Assembly (NCBI GenBank): GCA_930972465.1
Contig: CAKNHF010000002.1
Coordinates: forward strand, 89,714 to 153,713
DNA length: 64,000 nt
Source of the DNA: an uncultured Lachnospiraceae bacterium
GTDB taxonomy: Bacteria; Bacillota; Clostridia; Lachnospirales; Lachnospiraceae
Direction of reading: 5' to 3'
Shown here piece by piece: positions 17,283 through 26,527 of this stretch. The notes under the pieces are model-generated. The model ran no database searches and was not told the origin of the DNA. It worked only from the letters and a program-made list of their open reading frames with translations. Positions within the stretch are counted from its first letter, which is position 1; each line of letters starts with the position of its first letter. The position numbers were made by a program, and so were the translations under genes.

Positions 17283-20200
17283 TTAAAATCTCTTTCTCAT
17301 TCTCGCTGCAGCTGACACAGCTGCCACAACGCATATCGCCATTAAAGAAATCCAGAATACAGGATGTACTCCCTCATCCCCTGTCTTTACGGTCTTCTGG
17401 GATGCCTCATCTGAAGACTGCAGACTCTTATCCGCCGTATTCACCTTATCTCCTTTTTGTATCTGGCTTCCGCCCGTGTTTCTGTCCGGATCGGAATTGG
17501 AATCTGATGGATTCATACCCGGTTCTTTGCCAGGATCAGACGGCTCGGTCCCCGGCTCATTTCCCGGTTCAGACGGCTCGGTCCCCGGCTCATTTCCCGG
17601 CTCGGACGGCTCGGTCCCCGGCTCATTTCCCGGTTCAGACGGCTCGGTCCCCGGCTCATTTCCCGGTTCAGACGGATCTGTCCCCGGTTCTTCCGCTGTC
17701 TCTACCTGTACGTCAACACTCTTCTGCGCCGCTGTAAACACCTTGGAAATTCCATCGATAACGATATTTCCTTTCACTGTATAAGTAACGTACGCTGTTC
17801 CTGCACCTATTGCCGACACAGTTCCGTTTTCGTCAACAGTGACAACACTCCCGTCGCTGGTCTCATAAGTCCCGGTATCCTGAAGTGTCACTGAATCCGG
17901 AATGCTCTGCACTTTAATCTGTGTATCCAGAGCTGCGCTTTCACCCGTTTTCAGATTCACTTCCTCATCCATTCCCTCAACAGACACCTGTACCGCTTCT
18001 TCTTTCCGGGCGCCGCATGCGCATGTATATGTAACAGAAGCATTCTGCCCTTCTGATGCATCTGTGACAGCCGAAGCTGTATAGACACACGGCACGGCAT
18101 CTTCCAGCTTCACGCCGCAGTCGCCGCATACGATCTGATGGGTCCCGTCGCCGTTGTCAACATGAGCCGAGCTTTCGTGAGAAACCAGACGCATACTGTC
18201 AACAGCTCCCCATCCTCCTGCAAGAATATCTACCGACCCCTGCAGTTTCACTGTTGTCTGCGCCTCAAGATAAAATGTTACCGACGGCGTCAGCCATTCA
18301 GCTGTATTGTTTGTCCATCCCGTAAGCTCTGTCGGATCTCCGGCAAAAAGCACCTGCTCCTCCTCATCCAGAATATTCAGAGTTACCTGGTCACCCGTCT
18401 CGCCCATGGCTGCAGCACTGAATGTATACCAGCCCGGTTCAAGGGCCAGCGGCACATTATATATAAATGATCCGGATCCGCCTTCAGCCTGATACCAGTG
18501 TGCACTGTAAGCTCCCTCGTAGACATTCTCAGCGTTCGGTATTGTAATATTGCTGACTGTGAAATCGCTTCCGTTTTCAAATCCCGCTGCATCCGCATCC
18601 GTAATCAGGTTTGTCTCTTCCTTTCCTTTTACGGTCAGCGTAAATGTGGTCTCTGCCTCAGTGAATCCTTCATAACTGCCTGCCGTCACCTCTTTTGAAA
18701 AGGTAACGGTTCCTCTTACCACATAAGTTCCCGGGAGTGACGTATTTACAGCCGCTGCATCCTCTTCATTCCAGACTACATTTTCGGCCACTGTCGTCCC
18801 GTCACTGTAAGAAACATTGACTGTATCCGGCAGAGTGTAGCTTCCGTTTTTCTCAATCGTCTCTGAAACAGTCTCTATACTCTCTGCCGAAATCTTATCA
18901 GATACAGCGCCGGTCTTTACATAATCCCAGACATGGAGACTTGCAAGAGCCGCTCCGTCAGCGTCAAACATGGCCTGATTATCTACAGCCGAACCACCGT
19001 ACCATACGCCTGCATCATCCGGATCATACTCACCGGAATAACTGGATGCCCATCCGGAACCATATGTCTCCCACAGATTTTTATTTTCTTCTACCCTGGC
19101 ATCATAGGCATCACCTTCCAGCCCGGTGGTATCCCCCACTGTGATCCACGCCGGCTCCCAGTAATACACTCCGAGACCTCCGGCCTCGCTGACCGCGGCT
19201 ATGATATCCCGGATACAGTCCGCCTGTCCCTGCTCACTGAACTCGTAGGAAGTCACATTGTCATTCTGCCCCACACGTACTGTATTATCATGTCCGTCCG
19301 TATCATTCAGCGTATAGGCATAGCTCGTCTCTGCTACCATCACATCTTTTCCGTACTCTTCACGCACCGTCTGGAACTGGCTCTTCAGATTCTCCAGAGT
19401 GCCGTGCCAGTACGGATAATAGGACGTTGCCAGGATATCGTAATCCACATTATTATTCTGAAGACGTTCCGCCCAGTTGACAAGCTGATTGGTTCTCTCT
19501 GGATTTGTAAAATGGATCACGATCCTGATGTTTTTATCAAAATCTCTGATTGCTTTCGCTCCGGCGTTAAACAGAGTGCACATGTCTGCATAGTTCGTTC
19601 CTGTCTCACCGACAAAACTGTTGGTTGTCTCGTTTCCTACCTGCACCATATCGATTTCAGCTCCGGTAGCCGCAATCTTTTCAAGCGAATCCGTTGTAAA
19701 TGTGCGGATCGCCTCTTCTTTCTCTTCCAGGCCGTAATCTTCCCATGCTTTGGGAGGCTGCTGTTTACTCGGATCTGCCCAGAAATCGGAATAATGGAAA
19801 TCAACAAGCATCTTCAGACCTGCATCCGCACAGCCTTCCGCAATCTTTACCGCTGTTTCCACGTCATTATCACCGCCGCCGTATCCGTTTCCTTCACTGT
19901 CATATGGATCATTCCACACACGCACACGAATATTGGTAATCCCGCAGTCGTCTTTAAGGAATTTACAGAAATCAGATATATTATCGATCACATTTCCATC
20001 GAAATCCCGATATGTCACTCCGCTGTTGAATTCCGAAATCACAGAAGAGATGTCCAGTCCCATAATGAAATCTTCACTGAGATCCTCTACCTTTTTTACA
20101 TTGATATCTCCCTGTACATACCCCTCCGTATCATCTTCCCCGGGATCCGGAGTCTCAGCTTCAGTTACTGCAAAAGGAATCATCGCTCTGGTCAGTTCAT

Positions 20201-20594
20201 TGCCGTCCGCCTCCAGCTGAGCCACGATATAATAGTTCCCGACACTCGGAAGAGTCATATCCACCTCGAAAACCTGTCCGCTGTTGTCGCTGAGCACCGA
20301 ATCAATCAGACCATCTTCATATCCGACTGTCCACTGATCCGGCCACCACCACAGGTCAACACCTTCTGCCCCAAGATCAGTAATCTCTGTATCCCCTTTG
20401 AATACTTTTGCCGTAAGGTGAACCGTGTCTCCTGCTTTCGGGGAAGTATTGTCCGCCGTAACTTCAATACGGTACACATCCGCTCCGTCCGCTTCTTCTG
20501 CCATCACGGTAAATGCTGTCATACTCCAGATCATACACAGTGAAAGCAAAAGTGCCAGTGCTCTCCCCCATGGATGAGTTTTCTTACCACCCAT
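17283..20594 (-). CDS. Cell-surface arabinogalactan endo-beta-1,4-galactanase (GH53), multidomain
   Basis: An 1103-residue secreted enzyme predicted to cut beta-1,4-galactan side chains of pectin. Order: signal peptide (ALALLLSLCMIWSMTAF), an N-terminal beta domain, GH53 catalytic domain (about 175-540; starts FIMGLDISSVISEFNSG, acid/base Glu in MVQVGNETTNSF, nucleophile Glu in VMVAETSYAY), a Big_4-like domain, a CBM61-like carbohydrate-binding segment (NLITDADAAGFENGSD onward), a Big_2-like domain, a proline/glutamate repeat spacer and a C-terminal membrane helix with RMRKRF. VKTGDEG before the helix resembles the KTGD sortase motifs of clostridia but lacks the usual Pro. The ATG at 20594 is preferred because GGAG sits nine bases upstream. 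Confidence 0.9.
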   Translation of the reverse strand: MGGKKTHPWGRALALLLSLCMIWSMTAFTVMAEEADGADVYRIEVTADNTSPKAGDTVHLTAKVFKGDTEITDLGAEGVDLWWWPDQWTVGYEDGLIDSVLSDNSGQVFEVDMTLPSVGNYYIVAQLEADGNELTRAMIPFAVTEAETPDPGEDDTEGYVQGDINVKKVEDLSEDFIMGLDISSVISEFNSGVTYRDFDGNVIDNISDFCKFLKDDCGITNIRVRVWNDPYDSEGNGYGGGDNDVETAVKIAEGCADAGLKMLVDFHYSDFWADPSKQQPPKAWEDYGLEEKEEAIRTFTTDSLEKIAATGAEIDMVQVGNETTNSFVGETGTNYADMCTLFNAGAKAIRDFDKNIRIVIHFTNPERTNQLVNWAERLQNNNVDYDILATSYYPYWHGTLENLKSQFQTVREEYGKDVMVAETSYAYTLNDTDGHDNTVRVGQNDNVTSYEFSEQGQADCIRDIIAAVSEAGGLGVYYWEPAWITVGDTTGLEGDAYDARVEENKNLWETYGSGWASSYSGEYDPDDAGVWYGGSAVDNQAMFDADGAALASLHVWDYVKTGAVSDKISAESIETVSETIEKNGSYTLPDTVNVSYSDGTTVAENVVWNEEDAAAVNTSLPGTYVVRGTVTFSKEVTAGSYEGFTEAETTFTLTVKGKEETNLITDADAAGFENGSDFTVSNITIPNAENVYEGAYSAHWYQAEGGSGSFIYNVPLALEPGWYTFSAAAMGETGDQVTLNILDEEEQVLFAGDPTELTGWTNNTAEWLTPSVTFYLEAQTTVKLQGSVDILAGGWGAVDSMRLVSHESSAHVDNGDGTHQIVCGDCGVKLEDAVPCVYTASAVTDASEGQNASVTYTCACGARKEEAVQVSVEGMDEEVNLKTGESAALDTQIKVQSIPDSVTLQDTGTYETSDGSVVTVDENGTVSAIGAGTAYVTYTVKGNIVIDGISKVFTAAQKSVDVQVETAEEPGTDPSEPGNEPGTEPSEPGNEPGTEPSEPGNEPGTEPSEPGNEPGTEPSDPGKEPGMNPSDSNSDPDRNTGGSQIQKGDKVNTADKSLQSSDEASQKTVKTGDEGVHPVFWISLMAICVVAAVSAAARMRKRF
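17510..17692. repeat. 33-bp tandem repeats encoding an 11-residue wall spacer
   Basis: About five copies of a 33-base unit encode EPGTEPSEPGN (first unit TDPSEPGN, last units degenerate to SDPGK and MNPSDSNSD). Copies are nearly identical in DNA, so copy number may vary between strains. The encoded stretch is an extended, acidic, proline-rich spacer that lifts the galactanase off the cell wall. Confidence 0.9.
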
Positions 20595-20664
20595 TCCTAT
20601 CATCTCCTTTTTCATAAAATCTCTTGCGCTTTCGGATAACTAAATTGCGCAGCACTCTTATTAA

Positions 20665-20693
20665 AGTATAGGTTCACCAAAAAATATAAGCAA
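20665..20693 (-). promoter_or_regulatory. Predicted promoter of the GH53 gene
   Basis: On the minus strand, TTGCTT, 17 bases, TATACT. TGCGCAA-type words occur near 20645, 20760 and 20778 around it and could be regulator sites. The rest of the 20595-20952 gap holds only this region and the terminator below. Confidence 0.6.
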
Positions 20694-20877
20694 ACATTTT
20701 TTACATTTTCTACGTATTTCCTAATATTTCTCTTCATCTTTTGTGCATTAACTATACTCATTGCGCAAACACATAATATTTTGCGCTAAAACAACTTCTC
20801 ATTTAATGCCCTGTCAGGCTCTCCCCTTGCAGCTCGTTTCCGCTCCGCTTCACCTCGCTCACGGGCTGCGCCCTATA

Positions 20878-20942
20878 CAAAGAAAAGAAGTGCCCACTCA
20901 TTCATGCAAGCATGATGAGTGAACACTTCTTTTCTTTGTGCA
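20878..20942 (-). terminator. Terminator after the NSS transporter
   Basis: Long hairpin with arms AAAGAAAAGAAGTG / CACTTCTTTTCTTT and an inner complementary CACTCAT pair, 10 bp past the transporter stop codon. It is symmetrical and may work on both strands. Confidence 0.78.
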
Positions 20943-20952
20943 TGGCTTGAGC

Positions 20953-22323
20953 CTAACCTGCAAATTTACTCCAATACCCCTGTACGAACAGGAAGATTAC
21001 AATCAGAGGGATGACATAAGTTACATAAGGTCTTACCCATTTTGGAAATCTGGGTCCTTCTCCGGAATTTGCCTCTTTCAGGAAATTGTCCCATCCCCAG
21101 CCGTATCTGGTAGTACAGAAAAGCACATATAACAGACTTCCCAGCGGCAGGAGATTATTGCTCACAATAAAGTCTTCCAGGTCAAGAATTGCCGACCCTT
21201 CACCAAAGGGCTGGAACCCGCTCAGCACATTATAGCCGAGCACACAGGGCATAGAGAGCAGCAGAATTGCCACAAGGTTAATTGCCACTGCCTTCTTCCT
21301 GGAACATCCGGTAAGATCCATTGCAAATGCGATAATATTCTCAAACACGGCAATGATCGTGGACGCTGACGCAAAAAACATACACAGGAAGAAAATCGCT
21401 CCCCAGAGTCTTCCGCCTGCCATGGAATTAAAAATGTTGGGCAGGGTGATGAAGATCAGGTTCGGTCCGCTGTCCGGATTCACACCGAACGCAAAACTTG
21501 CCGGGAAAATGATCAGGCCTGAAATCAGGGCGACACTCGTATCGAGTACAGTAATCGCTATCGCTTCACCTGCAAGCCTCCTCTTTTTATCTATATAGCT
21601 GCCGAAGATGGCCATAGCACCGATTCCCAGGCTCAGAGTAAAGAATGACTGATTCATGGCCGCAGATACAACTTCAAGAATCCCCGCGTCTTTCATTTTG
21701 TTAAAGTCCGGCAAAAGATAAAATCGCAGGCCTTCTCCCGCGCCCGGCAGTAAAATCGAGCGGATCGCAAGGATGATCAGAAGAACGAAAAGGAGTACCA
21801 TCATAATCTTGGTAATCCCCTCAACACCTTTCTGAAGTCCAAGGTTCACAATCCCGAAACACAGAATCACAACAACAGCCATACACACTGTCATAAGAAC
21901 CGGCTGTCCCATCAGCTTGCCGAATTCCCCTTCGATCTGCGTCGCATTCATCCCCACAAAACTTCCCGCTGCCATTTTATACAGATAAATCAGGAGCCAG
22001 CCTCCGATTGTTGTATAAAACATCATCAGCAGATAATTTCCGGCAATACCGAACCATTTATACCAGTGCCATTTTGTTCCCAGTGGTTCCAGTCTTTCAA
22101 AGGCCCTTGCAATACTGCAGCCGGAGCCACGTCCGATTGAAAATTCCATTACCATGATAGGCAGCCCCAACAGCACAAGACACAGCAGATAGATAAGTAC
22201 AAATGCAGCTCCGCCGTACTGCCCTGTGATATAAGGAAATCTCCAGACATTCCCCAATCCGATCGCACATCCCGCCGAGATCAGTATGAATCCCAGTCGG
22301 GAAGCGAAACTCTCTCTTTTCAT
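20953..22323 (-). CDS. Neurotransmitter:sodium symporter (NSS/SNF) family transporter
   Basis: A 456-residue LeuT-fold secondary transporter, predicted to import an amino acid or amine with sodium. Helix 1 carries the family signature AIGLGNVWRFPYITGQYGGAAF with the unwound sodium/substrate site, and helix 6 carries QSFFTLSLGIGAMAIFGSY. About eleven to twelve helices are visible. The substrate cannot be read from sequence. It is 18 bp downstream of a TetR-family gene on the same strand, so that regulator probably controls it. Confidence 0.92.
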   Translation of the reverse strand: MKRESFASRLGFILISAGCAIGLGNVWRFPYITGQYGGAAFVLIYLLCLVLLGLPIMVMEFSIGRGSGCSIARAFERLEPLGTKWHWYKWFGIAGNYLLMMFYTTIGGWLLIYLYKMAAGSFVGMNATQIEGEFGKLMGQPVLMTVCMAVVVILCFGIVNLGLQKGVEGITKIMMVLLFVLLIILAIRSILLPGAGEGLRFYLLPDFNKMKDAGILEVVSAAMNQSFFTLSLGIGAMAIFGSYIDKKRRLAGEAIAITVLDTSVALISGLIIFPASFAFGVNPDSGPNLIFITLPNIFNSMAGGRLWGAIFFLCMFFASASTIIAVFENIIAFAMDLTGCSRKKAVAINLVAILLLSMPCVLGYNVLSGFQPFGEGSAILDLEDFIVSNNLLPLGSLLYVLFCTTRYGWGWDNFLKEANSGEGPRFPKWVRPYVTYVIPLIVIFLFVQGYWSKFAG

Positions 22324-22341
22324 TTGATTTGTCCTCTCTTC

Positions 22342-22950
22342 CTATAAGTCATCTTTATTCTCCGAAGGCTCTTCCGCCGTTTCATAAAAAGCCTTCATCG
22401 AACTCACAACCATTTGAAATGTCAGCCTTGCCGCATATTCCGGACTTTTATCCGCCCCTTCTTCCAGCCAGGTCTTGACAAATCCCAGGCATCCGTTCAG
22501 ACAGAACGAATAAAAATATTTCATTTCTTCAAGCTTCTCGGGAAACATCTCGGCAAGTAAATCGCGGCTGTTTTCCTCAAGAAGCTGTTCAATCCTTCTG
22601 ATGAATCCGATATCTCCATGAGGCCCCACCAAAGCACAGCCGATTTCCCTGTTCGCCGCTAGCACCTGAAAAATATCCTGGATAAAATACAGTGTCGTAT
22701 TTTCCTGGATATCAATGGGATGCTCTCTGATTGCTCTCTTCATTTCCTCCATCATCCCGTCTTCGATCTCCCGAAGCAGACTTGGAATATCCGAATAATG
22801 CAGGTAAAACGTGGATCTGTTGATGTCTACCTCATCCACAAGCTCCCTCACCGTGATCTCTCCGATGCTTTTCTCTTTCATCAGACGTGCCAGGCCCATA
22901 CGAAGCTGGCTCTTTGTCTTTCTGACCCTCCGGTCCGTCTTCTTCTGCAT
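22342..22950 (-). CDS. TetR/AcrR family transcriptional regulator
   Basis: A 202-residue regulator. The N-terminal helix-turn-helix reads SIGEITVRELVDEVDINRSTFYLHYSD, the TetR signature, followed by a helical ligand domain ending in a TetR_C-like helix (KYFYSFCLNGCLGFVKTWLEEG). The ATG at 22950 (MQKKTDRRVRKTK) has GGGAGGAA nine bases upstream; the longer reading has no such site. It directly precedes the NSS transporter gene (18 bp), suggesting a regulator-transporter operon. The C-terminal type resembles clostridial 'TetR-like C-terminal' regulators. Confidence 0.9.
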   Translation of the reverse strand: MQKKTDRRVRKTKSQLRMGLARLMKEKSIGEITVRELVDEVDINRSTFYLHYSDIPSLLREIEDGMMEEMKRAIREHPIDIQENTTLYFIQDIFQVLAANREIGCALVGPHGDIGFIRRIEQLLEENSRDLLAEMFPEKLEEMKYFYSFCLNGCLGFVKTWLEEGADKSPEYAARLTFQMVVSSMKAFYETAEEPSENKDDL

Positions 22951-23074
22951 TTCACATTTCCTCCCGAAAGCATGATAAAGCGTAAACGCCGCTGTTTTCA
23001 AACGGTCTTTACTACTATAATACTTTTTTTGCGGAAATTCAACACTGCATCTATTAATAGATTTTTTCGACTTA

Positions 23075-23473
23075 TTATGCCTTTTTATATCCTGTTGTAT
23101 TCACGATTGCCGCAATATTGCCAAGCTCATCGCGAACCTCTATCCGATAATAGCTCGTGGTTCTCCCGTTTTTTATACAGAAAGCCTCCGCTTCCAGCCT
23201 GTCGCCTTTCGCTGCTCCCAGATATGCGATCTCGGAGTTTAACGACACCGTGCCGATTGCCTGCCAGTTTGCCGCAACCGCAAAGGCAAAATCCGCCAGG
23301 GTAAAATAAACGCCTCCCATAACCGATCCCATGGCATTCCTGTGCCTGTCCTCCACTTTAAGAACACATTTTGCATAGTGATCAGAGACATCCTCTATGA
23401 CCGCCCCGTTGTCTGTCGCAAATCTGTCCTTTTCAAAGAGCCTTACTGTTTCTTCTGAAGGTTTCATCTTCAT
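23075..23473 (-). CDS. PaaI/hotdog-fold thioesterase
   Basis: A 132-residue single hotdog-fold protein of the PaaI/YdiI acyl-CoA thioesterase family. The helix motif NAMGSVMGGVYFTLADFAFAVAANW is the PaaI-type active-site region, where the conserved histidine-glycine-glycine is here MGG, so the usual histidine is not obvious. Predicted to hydrolyse an acyl- or aryl-CoA ester; substrate unknown. It lies alone between tRNA-Thr and the TetR gene on the same strand, with GGAGG upstream of the start. Confidence 0.85.
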   Translation of the reverse strand: MKMKPSEETVRLFEKDRFATDNGAVIEDVSDHYAKCVLKVEDRHRNAMGSVMGGVYFTLADFAFAVAANWQAIGTVSLNSEIAYLGAAKGDRLEAEAFCIKNGRTTSYYRIEVRDELGNIAAIVNTTGYKKA

Positions 23474-23493
23474 TCCCTCCTGCCTCGATATAA

Positions 23494-23526
23494 TAAAAAA
23501 AGAGAGTTCTCCCTCTCGAAGAACTC
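23494..23526 (-). terminator. Terminator after tRNA-Thr
   Basis: On the minus strand, GAGTTCT/AGAACTC hairpin followed by a run of seven T residues, about 60 bp past the tRNA. It lies between the tRNA and the thioesterase start. Confidence 0.85.
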
Positions 23527-23587
23527 CCCTGTATTATGCAGATCTTCTGCCTGCATCGCCACATCTGAAATGTGACAAATAAAAAGA

Positions 23588-23660
23588 AGCCGGAAATCAG
23601 ACTTGAACTGACGACCCCTTCATTACGAGTGAAGTGCTCTACCGACTGAGCTATTCCGGC
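23588..23660 (-). tRNA. tRNA-Thr (anticodon CGU)
   Basis: Full cloverleaf on the minus strand: acceptor GCCGGAA pairs with TTTCCGGC, D-arm GCTCAGTCGGTAGAGC, anticodon stem CTTCA/TGAAG with loop CTCGTAA giving anticodon CGT, and T-arm with GTTCAAGTC. The discriminator base is U. CCA is not encoded. It reads the ACG threonine codon. Confidence 0.97.
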
Positions 23661-23757
23661 ATCTTGTCCGCCTCTTTCAGACGAACCTATGTTATTATAT
23701 ATCTTTTTCTGGTAAATTTCAACTGTTTTTTTCATTTTATTATTCGGTAATATCTGC

Positions 23758-23786
23758 TTGCAAATGGCAGATCGATATGATAGGAT
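23758..23786 (+). promoter_or_regulatory. Promoter of the glycine-riboswitch transcript
   Basis: TTGCAA, 17 bases, TAGGAT, placing the start of transcription about 20 bases before the aptamer. Confidence 0.65.
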
Positions 23787-23811
23787 ATACTCGTTCGTCC
23801 GCAAAATACAG

Positions 23812-23940
23812 GACGAAACTCTGGAGAGTCTCTGAAAAACGGGCGCCGAAGGTGTAAGGACAGTTGATTTCTGTCCGATCTCTCAGGCAAAAGGACAGGG
23901 CATATCGGTTACACGGCAGGCAGGGTGCTGCTTCTGCATC
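23812..23940 (+). promoter_or_regulatory. Glycine riboswitch (single aptamer) for the AGCS symporter
   Basis: The glycine aptamer core is clear: TGGAGAGTCTC, GGGCGCCGAAGGTGTAAGG and CTCTCAGGCAAAAGGACAG. Only one full aptamer is present. The sequence after it (23898-23940) folds locally and may be the reduced 'ghost' partner known from singlet glycine riboswitches. A terminator follows before the symporter gene, so glycine probably controls read-through into it. Confidence 0.93.
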
Positions 23941-23969
23941 CATATAATAACGCGTATATGTTCATTTTT

Positions 23970-24008
23970 AGAGACTGGACCATCTGGTACCGGTCTTTTT
24001 CTTTTTCT
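23970..24008 (+). terminator. Riboswitch expression-platform terminator
   Basis: Imperfect hairpin GACTGGACCA / TGGTACCGGTC followed by a T-rich tract (CTTTTTCTTTTTC), between the aptamer and the symporter start. Confidence 0.8.
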
Positions 24009-24081
24009 ATGTAAAGTAAATATAGAATGAAAAAGAACGATGCGAAAAAGTTACAGAGGAAAATTGAGGAGGATTTTATTT

Positions 24082-25446
24082 ATGGATGCTTTAACGCAGA
24101 TTGTAACTCAGGCAAGCGACTTTTTATGGAATGTGATCCTTATCATCATTTTATGTGGTACAGGCATTTACTACACAATCCGTCTTAAATTCATACAGGT
24201 GAGAAAATTCCGGGAAGGCTGGCATCAGGTTTTCGGAAATTTCTCTCTGAAAGGCAAAAAAGAAAAAGACGGTGAAATGACTTCCTTCCAGTCCGTGGCA
24301 ACTGCAATTGCGGCTCAGGTGGGGACCGGCAACCTTGCCGGTGCGGCGACTGCACTGATCGGGGGCGGCCCCGGAGCTATATTCTGGATGTGGATGAGTG
24401 CATTCTTCGGAATGTCTACAATCTATGCCGAGGCAACTCTGGCTCAGCAATATAAGACCAAAAAAGACGGTGTTGTAACCGGAGGACCGGTTTACTATAT
24501 CCGTGCCGCCTTTACAGGAACTTTCGGAAGAATCCTTGCCGGGGTTTTCGCCGTGCTCATCATTATCGCGCTCGGCTTTACCGGCAACATGGTACAGTCC
24601 AACTCCATCGGAAGCGCCTTCTATGAAGTATTCCGCTCAAGGGGGCTGGAAATTCCCCAGCTCGTATTCGGTCTGATTCTTGCAGCGATCACGGCATTTA
24701 TCTTTATCGGAGGCGTCAGCCGCCTCGCATCAGTCGTTGAAAAGCTCGTGCCTCTCATGGCCGGAATATATATCGTGGGCAGCCTTATCCTCATTATCAT
24801 GCATCTCGACGCTGTTCCGAACGCCTTCCGCATGATTTTTGTAGGAGCTTTTAACCCGGAAGCAGTTCTTGGAGCGGGAGCCGGAATCGCAGTCAGAGAA
24901 GCGATCCGGTACGGCGTCGCAAGAGGACTTTTTTCCAACGAAGCCGGTATGGGTTCCACACCTCACGCTCACGCAAGAGCCAATGTAGAAAATCCCCACC
25001 GTCAGGGGCTGGCCGCAATGATCAGCGTATTTATCGACACCTTTATTGTTCTCAACCTGACGGTCTTTTCCATCCTGACCACAGGGGTTCTGGATAGCGG
25101 CAAAACCGGAACAGCTCTTACACAGCTTGCATTTTCCAGCAGTTTCGGAGGATTCGGAGATATCTTCGTGGCGATCTGCCTGTTCTTCTTCGCATTCTCG
25201 ACAATCCTGGGATGGCACTTTTTCGGCCAGGTAAATGTAGAATATCTTTTCGGGCCAAAAGCGACAAAGTTTTACTCACTTTTCGTCATCATCTTTGTCG
25301 TTGTCGGTTCCACACTGAAGGTAGATTTTGTATGGTCCCTCTCCGATTTCTTTAACGGACTGATGGTCATCCCCAATGCACTCGCTCTCTGGGCTCTCAG
25401 TGGGATTGTAATCAGTATCGCAAAAAAATACGGCGGACGCAAATAG
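24082..25446 (+). CDS. Alanine/glycine:cation symporter family protein (AGCS)
   Basis: A 454-residue sodium-coupled amino-acid carrier. Family signatures are VATAIAAQVGTGNLAGAATAL and GLFSNEAGMGSTPHAHARA, the latter the AGCS motif; about eleven helices are visible, starting with NVILIIILCGTGIYYTI. The ATG at 24082 has GAGGAGG nine bases before it, so the upstream in-frame ATG at 24040 is not used. Control by the glycine riboswitch points to glycine (and perhaps alanine) as the transported solute. A terminator follows immediately. Confidence 0.94.
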   Translation: MDALTQIVTQASDFLWNVILIIILCGTGIYYTIRLKFIQVRKFREGWHQVFGNFSLKGKKEKDGEMTSFQSVATAIAAQVGTGNLAGAATALIGGGPGAIFWMWMSAFFGMSTIYAEATLAQQYKTKKDGVVTGGPVYYIRAAFTGTFGRILAGVFAVLIIIALGFTGNMVQSNSIGSAFYEVFRSRGLEIPQLVFGLILAAITAFIFIGGVSRLASVVEKLVPLMAGIYIVGSLILIIMHLDAVPNAFRMIFVGAFNPEAVLGAGAGIAVREAIRYGVARGLFSNEAGMGSTPHAHARANVENPHRQGLAAMISVFIDTFIVLNLTVFSILTTGVLDSGKTGTALTQLAFSSSFGGFGDIFVAICLFFFAFSTILGWHFFGQVNVEYLFGPKATKFYSLFVIIFVVVGSTLKVDFVWSLSDFFNGLMVIPNALALWALSGIVISIAKKYGGRK

Positions 25447-25452
25447 TCTTTT

Positions 25453-25517
25453 ACAGCGCAGGGTGCCCGGATGAATTATTGTTCTGTAATTTCATCCGGG
25501 CGCCCTGCGCTGTTTTA
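25453..25517 (+). terminator. Terminator after the AGCS gene (bidirectional)
   Basis: Long perfect-to-near-perfect hairpin with arms ACAGCGCAGGG..GCCCGGATGAA and their complement ending GCGCTGTTTTAC. It also lies just past the end of the minus-strand PHP gene. Confidence 0.85.
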
Positions 25518-25539
25518 CTCTTTCTCCTTATGGCCGAAA

Positions 25540-26355
25540 TCAGGAATGATAATATAACTCAATCGGATCGATCGGATCAAAGGGGTGCTCTTCTTCCATT
25601 TTTTTATTTCTTCCTCTGCGTTTAATAAGCTCTCCGCTCTTATTGTATACCCAGAAGGAATAAACAAGCAGTTTGTTGACCTTACCTATCTTTTCCTTTG
25701 TCGTTTTCTCATACAGAGTTCCCCCCGCTTTAAACGGAGTCTTCTTATGGATCAGAGAAATAAGTTCCGTCTCGCATGTCACCGGCTCCGGAAGTATCGT
25801 ATATCCGCGGCCCACACAGTCCGGCTTATGTGCGTCACTCCCGCCGGTTGTAACTTTTCCGTATTTTTTCGCCAGCTTGATGGCACCTTCATTGGATTCG
25901 ACCGATTCGCAGCTGTTGAATGCCTCTACAAAATCAAACCTTTTTACAATCTCGGGAGACTGATAAAATCTTCTGGCATTCGTAAAACTCATATATTTCT
26001 CACCGCACGGATGAGCCGGTCCCAGCACCCCGCCGTTACGATGTACCAGATCAATCAGAAGCGCGAGAGGCATTCCTCTCATCTCCAGCAGCCTCATCTT
26101 GACTCCTTCCGGCATAATGACAAGAATGTGTCCCGCATCCCTTGTATCATATTCTATTCCCTTCAGCACAACAAAATCGGTATGTTTCTTTCCCTTAATA
26201 TTATTCTTCCAGTAGCGATAGCCATTGTACGTGTCATGATCTGTTATGACCATCCCCTGGAACCCATGCTCTTTTAAAATAGAAATATATTCATCCAGTC
26301 CGACTTTACTGTCAATGGAGCCTTCTTTTACATGGCAGTGCATATCAATCTTCAT
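25540..26355 (-). CDS. PHP-domain metal-dependent phosphoesterase family protein
   Basis: A 271-residue protein of the PHP family. The metal-binding motifs are MKIDMHCHVKEGS at the N-terminus (HxH), VITDHDTYNGY (TDHD), the central GPAHPCGEKY and the late GGSDAHKPDCVG. These match PHP-associated phosphoesterases/histidinol-phosphatase-like hydrolases, but the substrate is unknown. The C-terminal 60 residues are basic and not part of the PHP core. GGGGG precedes the ATG; the gene is solitary. Confidence 0.86.
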   Translation of the reverse strand: MKIDMHCHVKEGSIDSKVGLDEYISILKEHGFQGMVITDHDTYNGYRYWKNNIKGKKHTDFVVLKGIEYDTRDAGHILVIMPEGVKMRLLEMRGMPLALLIDLVHRNGGVLGPAHPCGEKYMSFTNARRFYQSPEIVKRFDFVEAFNSCESVESNEGAIKLAKKYGKVTTGGSDAHKPDCVGRGYTILPEPVTCETELISLIHKKTPFKAGGTLYEKTTKEKIGKVNKLLVYSFWVYNKSGELIKRRGRNKKMEEEHPFDPIDPIELYYHS

Positions 26356-26527
26356 ACGCGAGCCCCCTTTTATTCTTATCTTTCGGTGCTTTTAAACTGA
26401 TTCTGTTTCGTTTATTATACCTCTTTCATCGAACTGTGACAACATGAGGACACTTACTTTTCACTTTCCTTATTTCATGAGCCGTCAAGTTTCTTCAGGA
26501 AGCCGTGACTTTTGCTCTAAAATATTG

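Noticed and set aside
17510-17692. Regular short repeats that could suggest a CRISPR array
   Set aside because: Units are directly adjacent without unique spacers and encode an in-frame peptide repeat.
18933-20543. Long plus-strand open frame of 536 codons opposite the galactanase gene
   Set aside because: It is an antisense shadow of a strongly coding GH53 frame, lacks domain signatures and has no ribosome site.
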